A stretch of 8,104 nt of DNA, taken from assembly GCA_964466385.1 (NCBI GenBank), contig CAYXNM010000115.1:1-8104 (forward strand), given 5' to 3'. Source of the DNA: UBA5972 sp964466385 (GTDB lineage Bacteria; Pseudomonadota; Alphaproteobacteria; Rhodobacterales; Rhodobacteraceae). Positions within the stretch are counted from its first letter, which is position 1. Each line of letters starts with the position of its first letter. Shown here piece after piece: positions 1 to 5,774 of this stretch. Under the pieces are notes generated by a model. The model did no database searches. It was not told the DNA's origin and saw nothing but the letters and a program-made list of their open reading frames with translations. Position numbers and translations under genes: made by a program.

Positions 1-49
1 GCCGGGGCGCTTTTTGGCGCCTGTTAACCGGCCCGGGGCAAACCTCGAC

Positions 50-130
50 GTCCCCTTCAGGCCGGAAATGCCCTGCCCACACGCAATTCGGAATGTGAAC
101 GATGCCGGCCCAAGACCCCCTGAAGGGGAC
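50..130. repeat. 11-bp perfect inverted repeat with 59-nt spacer
   Basis: gtccccttcag (50-60) is the exact reverse complement of ctgaaggggac (120-130). The pairing can continue with gccgg (61-65) against ccggc (105-109) after a 10-nt bulge. The right arm can also fold on itself: cccc 117-120 and gggg 125-128 around a TGAA loop. That gives two mutually exclusive structures in a minus-strand transcript starting near position 150. It may be a leader structure for the gene to the left; the role is inferred. Confidence 0.45.
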
Positions 131-156
131 TGACATTTATTCGATATCCCTGCTTC

Positions 157-185
157 ATCAGCGGTAACTTTGTGCCCATTGTCAA
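157..185 (-). promoter_or_regulatory. Possible minus-strand sigma70-type promoter
   Basis: Reading the minus strand, a perfect TTGACA lies at 185-180. After a 17-nt spacer comes GCTGAT at 162-157, which matches only three of six -10 consensus positions. It would drive a gene beyond the left edge. The -35 is good and the -10 poor, so this is tentative. Confidence 0.25.
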
Positions 186-210
186 AAAGTCGAAGGCGCA
201 ATGTCAGTGG

Positions 211-1443
211 TCACTGGCGTAACAGTTTTGCCTGCGCTGCGTCCTCCACCGACCAGCGGTCAAGCGCAAGCGTCAGGCCCCGGATCACCTTCTGGCGCCA
301 GGACGCGTTGGTGAGATTGTTAAGGTCCGACGGGTTGGACATGAACCCGAATTCGATCAGGACGGACGGGATGTCAGGCGCTTTCAGAACGGAAAACCCG
401 GCGGACAATCGCGGACGCGAGCGAATTTTCCCCACCGACCCGGCAATACCCGCGACAAGCTGATCCGCCAGTTTTTCGCTGCGTGGCGTTGTCTCCACGC
501 GCGCCATATCCATCAGGACGGCGGCAATCAGATCGTCCTGCATCGCCAGATCGACACCTGCCAGCAGGTCGGACCGTTCGTGCCCCGCGGCCAGTGCGGC
601 CGCCAAACCGTCGGACGCGTTTTCCGAAAGCGTGTAAACCGTGGTGCCAGTTGCCTTGCCCTTGAGCAACGCATCGGCATGGAAAGACAAAAACACATCC
701 GCCCCAAGAGTGCGCGCCGCGCTGACACGCCCCTGCAACGACATGAACACGTCTTCACCGCGCGTCAGAAAAACCTCGTAACGCCCTGTCATAATTAACT
801 TTTCCTTGGCCTCGCGCGCCAGTGTCAGCATCAGGTCCGCCTCGTTCAACCCCTGATACCTTGCGCCCGGATCGATACCTCCATGGCCCGGATCAATGGC
901 GATCACGACCGGTCGGTCTCCTTGCGGGCGTTTCTTGGGACGGGTCAGATTCGCGGGCTGCCGATCCGCCCAGATCCCGATATTGGCAATCCCGGTGCCG
1001 GCATCGAATTCCGGTTTTCCCACAGGTGTCAGGCGAATCCGCACAACGGCGTCGCCCCTTGTCGCGTCCGTTTCCATTTCCGAACTGAACAGGCGCATGG
1101 GTTGGGCCAGTTCCAGAACCATACGCGACCAGCCAGGTCGAAACACTCCGAATCTCAGGGATTTGATCGCGTCTGTCCCGATTAGCGTCTCGCCGTCCAG
1201 CCCTTCAAAGCCGACTTCACGAAAATCGATGACCAGACGATAAGGCGCGCCCAGCGTGAACACGCGGTAAGGCACAGCCTGCGTCAGCTTGAGCGTGATA
1301 TCCACGTCCCCCGAAAACCGTTCGCGAATCGAGGACCGCGATGCCTCCAACCTTGCAAGCGCCTGTAATTGCTGCGCGTTTGCAGCCGGACCGGCAAACA
1401 CGCAAACCCACAGAAGCAAACCCCCCAGAAACGCCGATCGCAT
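211..1443 (-). CDS. N-acetylmuramoyl-L-alanine amidase (AMIN + Amidase_3), periplasmic
   Basis: This is a zinc amidase that cleaves the bond between N-acetylmuramic acid and the stem-peptide L-alanine; family members split septal peptidoglycan for daughter-cell separation. With the start at 1443 the protein has 410 residues. A Sec signal peptide (short n-region, hydrophobic core, AANA cleavage motif then QQ) is followed by an AMIN-like domain at about residues 40-140, with a VIDF strand, which in this family directs septal or peptidoglycan targeting. The Amidase_3 domain spans about 175-400. Visible catalytic features are the DPGHGG ligand H187, E201 in LNEAD, H255 in SFHAD and the catalytic E364 in LIEFGFMSN. 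An upstream in-frame ATG at 1488 would add 15 charged residues before the signal peptide; I prefer 1443 because the signal peptide is then ordinary. The AGAAGG before 1443 is only one base from the ATG, so the start is not settled. The gene diverges from rne. Confidence 0.93.
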   Translation of the reverse strand: MRSAFLGGLLLWVCVFAGPAANAQQLQALARLEASRSSIRERFSGDVDITLKLTQAVPYRVFTLGAPYRLVIDFREVGFEGLDGETLIGTDAIKSLRFGVFRPGWSRMVLELAQPMRLFSSEMETDATRGDAVVRIRLTPVGKPEFDAGTGIANIGIWADRQPANLTRPKKRPQGDRPVVIAIDPGHGGIDPGARYQGLNEADLMLTLAREAKEKLIMTGRYEVFLTRGEDVFMSLQGRVSAARTLGADVFLSFHADALLKGKATGTTVYTLSENASDGLAAALAAGHERSDLLAGVDLAMQDDLIAAVLMDMARVETTPRSEKLADQLVAGIAGSVGKIRSRPRLSAGFSVLKAPDIPSVLIEFGFMSNPSDLNNLTNASWRQKVIRGLTLALDRWSVEDAAQAKLLRQ

Positions 1444-1509
1444 ACCTTCTGCCCGCCAATCTTGTTTTTCTTTTTTGATATCATACATGGACCTGTGGGA
1501 AAAACACCA

Positions 1510-1539
1510 TTGTCAATAGCGTTTGGTTGGCGCTATTGT
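1510..1539 (+). promoter_or_regulatory. Candidate rne promoter in the amidase/rne divergent region
   Basis: TTGTCA at 1510-1515 (five of six -35 matches) is followed by an 18-nt spacer and TATTGT at 1534-1539 (four of six -10 matches). On the minus strand a perfect TTGACA lies at 1516-1511, facing the amidase, so the two -35 boxes overlap. The minus-strand copy has no good -10 at 16-18 nt spacing. A TATGAT exists at 1485-1480, but 25 nt away. This promoter would give an rne leader of roughly 340 nt. Consensus reading only, no experimental support. Confidence 0.35.
1514..1538. repeat. Perfect 8-bp inverted repeat over the candidate divergent promoter
   Basis: caatagcg (1514-1521) and cgctattg (1531-1538) are exact reverse complements around a 9-nt centre. 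The repeat occupies the spacer and -10 of the candidate rne promoter and overlaps the minus-strand TTGACA. Its arm spacing is compatible with a dimeric regulator contacting one DNA face, so an operator is possible. It has no T-run immediately after it on either strand, so it is not a normal terminator. Confidence 0.5.
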
Positions 1540-1886
1540 TCCCACAAGGTACGAACGGACCCGTCCGGTCGGAAACCTGTCAGTCAGATTTGTCGTTCTG
1601 CCACGCTACAGGCTTTGCCAAAGTTAGCCTCTGTACGGAACGACAGGCCAGTTAGGCCAACAGTTCGCCCGAAACTCTTTGCAAATCGGGCTCTTTAATT
1701 GGCGCGGGATCACCCGCGTCGGAGAAAAACCGCGATGAAACGCGAGCGTAGAGCAATTACAGGTAGACGGTCGGCTTTTGCTGTTGCCGGGCTGCCGGAC
1801 GCGTTTCAGGTCGCCCAAATGAAACAATACCCACGTAACCGGGCGGCAAACACCGCGCCGGTTTCGTTGGGATTGCCAGAGACACA
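1540..1886 (+). promoter_or_regulatory. Long structured 5' leader of rne
   Basis: About 350 nt lie between the candidate promoter and the rne start without a convincing gene. Several stem-loops can be drawn by eye. First, tgtcgttctg (1591-1600) pairs with cggaacgaca (1636-1645), with one G-T pair, enclosing aggct (1610-1614) with agcct (1626-1630). Second, gcccga (1667-1672) pairs with tcgggc (1686-1691), followed by a T-rich stretch. Third, cgcggg (1703-1708) pairs with cccgcg (1713-1718) around an ATCA loop. The fourth is the strong hairpin listed at 1837-1863. Known: enterobacterial rne has a leader of about 360 nt that RNase E uses to limit its own mRNA. Inference: this leader may do the same here, but no sequence homology to the enteric element is claimed. 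Confidence 0.5.
1837..1863 (+). promoter_or_regulatory. Strong hairpin 23 nt upstream of the rne start codon
   Basis: aaccgg (1837-1842) pairs with ccggtt (1858-1863), and gcgg (1843-1846) pairs with ccgc (1853-1856). There is a single bulged G at 1857 and a CAAACA loop. Ten mostly G-C pairs make it the most stable-looking structure in the leader. It stops before the weak ribosome binding site (AGAGA, 1878-1882), so it leaves the site accessible and could be an RNase E or ribosome-related control element. Confidence 0.5.
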
Positions 1887-4532
1887 ATGCCAAAGAAAAT
1901 GCTTATCGATGCCACCCACGCCGAAGAAACGCGCGTCGTGGTGGTCGACGGAAACAAGGTCGAGGAATTCGACTTTGAAACCGTCAACAAACGCCAGCTC
2001 GCCGGGAACATATACCTGGCCAAGGTTACACGCGTAGAACCGAGCCTTCAGGCCGCCTTCGTCGATTACGGCGGCAACCGCCACGGCTTTCTTGCCTTCT
2101 CGGAGATCCACCCGGACTATTACCAGATACCCGTCGCCGACCGCGAAGCGTTGATGGAAGAAGAGCGCGCCTATGCCGCGCAGCAGGCTGAAGACGACGA
2201 AAAACGCTCCAAAACGCGTTCGCGTCGCCGTTCGCGGGGCCGGTCCTCCAAAGCCGCCGCAAATCAGGACGCAACCCGGAGCGAGACCGCTGAGACGAGC
2301 GAAATCTCGGGCATGGATGTCCATGACGTTGCCGACAACGCGGACAATGACGACCTCATCGTGGGGTTTGAAACTGCGCCCGCGGGCGACGAGGCACCCA
2401 AAGATAACGCGGCCGAGGCGTCCTCTGAACAAACCGACGACCCGTCGGACAACGACGTTGAAATGAAGGAATGGGCCGAGGACCAGAAAGCCGAAGCCGA
2501 GGCAGCATCAAACGACGAAGACGACGACGACAACGAGGATCATGACGGCGACAGGGAAACCAACGCGAACGGTGACATCGAGTCGGTCGCGCAGGAAGAC
2601 GAGCAGGAAGAAATCCGCCCGCGTCGCAAGCCAAGACCCCGGCGCTACAAGATACAGGAAGTCATCAAGGTCCGTCAGATCCTGCTGATCCAGGTCGTCA
2701 AGGAAGAACGCGGCAACAAGGGTGCGGCGCTGACGACCTATTTGTCGCTTGCCGGACGTTACTGCGTCTTGATGCCCAACACCGCGCGTGGCGGCGGCAT
2801 CTCGCGCAAGATCACCAACGCCGCGGACCGCAAGAAACTCAAGGAAATTGCGGGTGACTTCGAGGTCATGGACGGCGCGGGTCTGATCATCCGCACCGCC
2901 GGTGCGAAATGCACCAAGGCCGAGATCAAGCGCGACTATGATTATTTGCTACGCCAGTGGGAACAGGTGCGCGATCTGACGCTGAAATCGATCGCGCCGG
3001 CGCCGATTTACGAGGAAGGCAGCCTGATCAAGCGCTCGATCCGCGATCTTTACAACCGCGAGATCGACGAAGTGCTGATCGAGGGTGACGCGGGCTACCG
3101 TGTGGCCAAAGACTACATGAAAATGCTCATGCCGAGCCACGCCAAGAACGTAAAGCAATATTCCGATCCCCTGCCGCTGTTCGCGCGGTTCCAAGTGGAA
3201 ACCTATCTGGGCGGCATGTTCAATCCGACCGTGCAGCTCAAATCCGGTGGCTACATCGTCATCGGAGTGACCGAAGCTCTGGTGGCGATCGACGTCAACT
3301 CCGGGCGGGCCACCAAGGAAGGCTCGATCGAGGATACCGCCGTCAAGACCAATCTGGAAGCCGCCGCCGAAGTCGCGCGGCAATTGCGGCTGCGCGACCT
3401 TGCGGGTCTGATCGTGATCGACTTTATCGACATGGAAGAGCGCCGGAACAATTCCGCCGTTGAAAAAACCATCAAGGACAAACTGAAATCCGATCGCGCA
3501 CGCATTCAGGTGGGGCGGATTTCCGGGTTTGGCCTGATGGAGATGTCGCGCCAACGCCTGCGCCCGGGCATGATCGAGGCAACGACCGCCCCCTGCCCGC
3601 ATTGCCACGGAACCGGCTTGACCCGGTCTGACGACAATCTGGCGCTGGCCATTCTGCGCGAACTGGAGGAAGAGGGCGTGCGCCGTCGCGCGCGTGAGGT
3701 GCTGGTCAGCGCGCCGGTTGCCATCGCGAACTATATGCTGAACCAGAAACGTGATCACATCGCGATGATCGAAGGCCGCTATGGGTTATCGATCCGGGTC
3801 GAGGCCGATCCCTCGCTGATCAGTCCCGATTATTCGATCGAAAGGTTCAAGACCGCCCTGCGCAATGTGCCCGAAGTCGCCGCCGAAGTGGTGTCGATCG
3901 AAAGCTCGCAGATCGAACTGTCGCCCGAGGAGCCCCCCGAACCCGAAGCGGCAGACGATGAGGCCCCGAAAAAGAAACGCCGTCGTCGCCGTCGCCGTGG
4001 CGGACGATCAAAATCGACCGCGGATCAGGCAAATGGAGGGGAAAACGGATCCGAAAGCACGGAACAGCCAGCCCCTGACGCGAACGCCGAACCCACCACC
4101 GCCGCCGCTGAACCGCAAGAGGTTTCCGAAAAGCCGAAACCACGAAAACGAACGACCAAACGCGCCGCCGCCAAGGCGGAGGCCGAGGCGGACCCGGCCG
4201 AAAGCGCGCTAGAATCGGATGCCGACGCATCCGCTGAAATCGCTGAAGCGCCCGCCAAACCCAAGGCCAAGCCCCGTCGACGGACAAAAAAGGCCGAAGA
4301 AACGTCGGGCGAAGTATCGCCCCCTGCCGACACGGCCGACTCCGCCACGGCAGAGCCGGTCGCGGAACTTGCACCAATAGCGGCGGAAGCGCCGAAGCCT
4401 GAAAAAACGCAGCGCAAGAGCCGCAAGACACCGGCGAAAGAACCGGTGCTGGAGACCGTCCAGGGCGACCCTCAGCCGGAATCCACCGCCCCGGCCAAAC
4501 CCAAACGGCGCGGATGGTGGTCGCGCGGCTGA
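1887..4532 (+). CDS. rne: Ribonuclease E (Rne/Rng family), degradosome scaffold
   Basis: This is an endoribonuclease that cuts AU-rich single-stranded RNA in mRNA decay and in rRNA and tRNA processing. Of its 881 residues, the S1 RNA-binding domain starts near residue 37 (EPSLQAAFVDYGGNRHGFL). It is interrupted at about 91-250 by a low-complexity insertion: basic Ser/Arg-rich K106-K122, then acidic, with an Asp/Glu run at 209-222. S1 resumes at about 253 (KEERGNKGAALTTYLSLAG). The 5' sensor and DNase I-like regions follow. D469 and D512 match the E. coli magnesium ligands D303 and D346, N471 matches N305, and C570-P-H-C573 is the zinc link that joins dimers. The C-terminal half is a disordered Ala/Glu/Lys-rich scaffold with an arginine-rich RNA-binding block (K695-R704). 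It ends in Gly-Trp-Trp (876-878), which in Caulobacter RNase E binds PNPase. The start fits the family N-terminus MPKKMLIDATHAEETRVVV; the ribosome binding site AGAGA is weak. Confidence 0.98.
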   Translation: MPKKMLIDATHAEETRVVVVDGNKVEEFDFETVNKRQLAGNIYLAKVTRVEPSLQAAFVDYGGNRHGFLAFSEIHPDYYQIPVADREALMEEERAYAAQQAEDDEKRSKTRSRRRSRGRSSKAAANQDATRSETAETSEISGMDVHDVADNADNDDLIVGFETAPAGDEAPKDNAAEASSEQTDDPSDNDVEMKEWAEDQKAEAEAASNDEDDDDNEDHDGDRETNANGDIESVAQEDEQEEIRPRRKPRPRRYKIQEVIKVRQILLIQVVKEERGNKGAALTTYLSLAGRYCVLMPNTARGGGISRKITNAADRKKLKEIAGDFEVMDGAGLIIRTAGAKCTKAEIKRDYDYLLRQWEQVRDLTLKSIAPAPIYEEGSLIKRSIRDLYNREIDEVLIEGDAGYRVAKDYMKMLMPSHAKNVKQYSDPLPLFARFQVETYLGGMFNPTVQLKSGGYIVIGVTEALVAIDVNSGRATKEGSIEDTAVKTNLEAAAEVARQLRLRDLAGLIVIDFIDMEERRNNSAVEKTIKDKLKSDRARIQVGRISGFGLMEMSRQRLRPGMIEATTAPCPHCHGTGLTRSDDNLALAILRELEEEGVRRRAREVLVSAPVAIANYMLNQKRDHIAMIEGRYGLSIRVEADPSLISPDYSIERFKTALRNVPEVAAEVVSIESSQIELSPEEPPEPEAADDEAPKKKRRRRRRRGGRSKSTADQANGGENGSESTEQPAPDANAEPTTAAAEPQEVSEKPKPRKRTTKRAAAKAEAEADPAESALESDADASAEIAEAPAKPKAKPRRRTKKAEETSGEVSPPADTADSATAEPVAELAPIAAEAPKPEKTQRKSRKTPAKEPVLETVQGDPQPESTAPAKPKRRGWWSRG

Positions 4533-4560
4533 GCGCCTTGCCGGCGTCGACCTGCGTGCC
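4533..4560. other. 28-nt gap between convergent rne and aminotransferase genes
   Basis: The two stop codons are only 28 nt apart. A small stem can be drawn (cgcc 4534-4537 with ggcg 4543-4546), but there is no T-run on either strand. I see no intrinsic terminator. Termination may depend on Rho, or the convergent transcripts may overlap. Confidence 0.5.
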
Positions 4561-5712
4561 TCAGCCCTTTGGACCGGTCATGTACTTTTTCAGACGCGCA
4601 AGGCCTTCCGTGATGTCCTGGCTGGAGCGTGCATAGGAAAACCGCAGGCTTTGCCGCCCGCGCACGGGGTCGAAATCCAACCCCGGGGTCACGCTGACCC
4701 CGGCGTTTTTCAGGATATCAGACGCCAGTTCACTGCTGTCGTCGGTGATGTCCGAGACGTCGGCATAGACATAAAACGCCCCGTCCGGCGGTGCGATCTT
4801 TTCAAATCCCGCCGCGCGAAGACCGTCGAGCATTTGCGCGCGGTTCTTTCGGTAAACCTCCAGATTGGCGTCGAGTTCGTCCGTGCAGTCCATCGCGGCA
4901 CAGGCGGCGACCTGACTGGGATGCGGGGCGCAGATGAACAGGTTCTGGGCCAGCCGCTCGACCTGCCGCACATGGCTTTCGGGCAGAACCATCCAGCCAA
5001 TCCGCCAGCCGGTCATCGAAAAATACTTGGAAAAGGAATTGATGACGATGACGTCATCGCTGATCTCAAGCGCGGAAACAGCGGGCTTGTCGTATTGGAT
5101 GCCATGGTAGATTTCGTCGGAAATGAAGGCCATGCCCCGTGCGGCACAGGTCTTAATCAGCGCCGACAGCGCGGGCCTGTCCAGCATCGTCCCCGTCGGA
5201 TTGGCGGGCGAGGCGACCAGCAGACCGGCCAGATCGGGCAGGGCGTCGAGTTCGGCAACACTGGGCTGAAACCGGTTTTCGGCACGCGTGGGGATCCCCA
5301 CCGGCGCCAGGTTCAGGGCCTTCAGGATGTTGCGGTAACTGGGATAACCGGGTTCGCCGATCGCCACCCGGTCACCTTCGTCAAAGACGGTCAGGAACGC
5401 CAGTTGAAACGCAGCCGATGACCCCGCCGTCACCACGATCCGGCCCATATCGACATCGATATTGTACCAGTCGCGGTAAAGCCGCGAAATCCGCGCGCGC
5501 AAATCAAACCGCCCAAGGGCGACGGTATAGCCCAAAGGATCCGCCTTCATTGCGGCGCTCAGCGCTGCGCGGGCGCCTGAGGGTGCCGGAGTGCCGGGCT
5601 GCCCGACCTCCATGTGAATGACCGAACGGCCCCTGGCCTCTTCACGGGCGGCGGCCTCCATCACGTCCATCACAATGAAAGGATCAACATCACCACGGGT
5701 TGATATTCGCAT
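4561..5712 (-). CDS. Pyridoxal-phosphate-dependent aminotransferase, class I/II (AspC-like)
   Basis: This is a cytosolic fold-type I aminotransferase moving an amino group between an amino acid and a 2-oxo acid, 383 residues long, which is usual for the family. Visible features are the N-terminal VGQPGTPAP substrate-binding region, a GYP loop near residues 120-125 (EPGYPSY), N171 in SPANPTG, D199 and Y202 in SDEIYHG (which hold the cofactor ring), and the Schiff-base lysine K229 in SFSKYFSMTGWR. R357 in RFSYARS would bind the substrate carboxylate. The best-fitting group is the aspartate/aromatic aminotransferase-like one. The true substrate cannot be read from the sequence; alanine, branched-chain or valine-pyruvate activity remain possible. 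An AGGA ribosome binding site lies about eight bases upstream of the ATG. The gene stands alone on its strand, convergent with rne and divergent from the M48 gene. Confidence 0.93.
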   Translation of the reverse strand: MRISTRGDVDPFIVMDVMEAAAREEARGRSVIHMEVGQPGTPAPSGARAALSAAMKADPLGYTVALGRFDLRARISRLYRDWYNIDVDMGRIVVTAGSSAAFQLAFLTVFDEGDRVAIGEPGYPSYRNILKALNLAPVGIPTRAENRFQPSVAELDALPDLAGLLVASPANPTGTMLDRPALSALIKTCAARGMAFISDEIYHGIQYDKPAVSALEISDDVIVINSFSKYFSMTGWRIGWMVLPESHVRQVERLAQNLFICAPHPSQVAACAAMDCTDELDANLEVYRKNRAQMLDGLRAAGFEKIAPPDGAFYVYADVSDITDDSSELASDILKNAGVSVTPGLDFDPVRGRQSLRFSYARSSQDITEGLARLKKYMTGPKG

Positions 5713-5729
5713 GAAATTATTCCTAAACT
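5700..5729 (+). promoter_or_regulatory. Candidate promoter of the M48-dsbA operon
   Basis: TTGATA (5700-5705, five of six -35 matches) is followed by an 18-nt spacer and TAAACT (5724-5729, four of six -10 matches). The -35 lies inside the first codons of the divergent aminotransferase gene. Transcription would start near 5736, giving a leader of about 38 nt. Consensus reading only. Confidence 0.35.
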
Positions 5730-5744
5730 TGCCGGGTTTTGGGC

Positions 5745-5774
5745 ATTTGTTTCAGGGAGTTGGGAAAAGGTCAA
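5745..5774 (-). promoter_or_regulatory. Candidate promoter of the aminotransferase gene
   Basis: On the minus strand TTGACC (5774-5769, five of six matches) is followed by an 18-nt spacer and ACAAAT (5750-5745, three of six matches). The -35 overlaps the start codon of the M48 gene, so the two divergent promoters would interleave in about 75 bp. The -10 is weak, so confidence is low. Confidence 0.25.

Larger units (their letters stand above)
1..210. other. Non-coding region at left edge, probable leader of a minus-strand gene outside the window
   Basis: I see no convincing gene in this stretch. It lies downstream of the amidase stop codon and runs off the window. It contains a minus-strand -35-like TTGACA at 185-180, an 11-bp inverted repeat (50-60 with 120-130), and a short GC-rich hairpin at 6-21 (ggcgc / gcgcc around a T-rich loop). 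Inference: in Rhodobacterales a penicillin-binding protein 1A gene (mrcA) often follows this amidase on the same strand, so the region could be its promoter and leader. The window does not contain enough to prove that. Confidence 0.5.

Noticed and set aside
1..137. Minus-strand open frame starting at ATG 137 and running off the left edge (MSVPFRGSW...)
   Set aside because: It has no good ribosome binding site, does not look like the N-terminus of a penicillin-binding protein or other known protein, and covers the inverted repeat. More sequence to the left would be needed.
205..216. Palindrome cagtg-gt-cactg at the amidase stop codon as a terminator
   Set aside because: The stem is only five pairs with a two-base loop, and the nearest T-run on the minus strand is about 15 nt away.
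1806..2432. 208-codon minus-strand frame over the start of rne
   Set aside because: It is antisense to the S1 domain; its composition mirrors the rne coding strand and it resembles no protein I know.
2949..3758. 269-codon open frame on the minus strand inside rne
   Set aside because: It is fully antisense to the conserved catalytic core of RNase E, is rich in His/Gln/Arg as expected of a high-GC shadow frame, and shows no family motif.
4060..4500. Repetitive-looking Ala/Glu/Lys/Pro-rich coding sequence in rne as a tandem DNA repeat
   Set aside because: There is no regular repeat unit; it is the low-complexity disordered scaffold expected in the C-terminal half of RNase E.
4651..5421. 256-codon open frame on the plus strand inside the aminotransferase gene
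   Set aside because: It lies opposite the aminotransferase motifs (N171, D199, K229) and has no motif or plausible start signal of its own.
5618..5773. Upstream start (5618 or 5711) for the M48 protease
   Set aside because: It would place 21-52 residues before an otherwise normal signal peptide and overlap the divergent aminotransferase gene; the added sequence looks like antisense reading of that gene.
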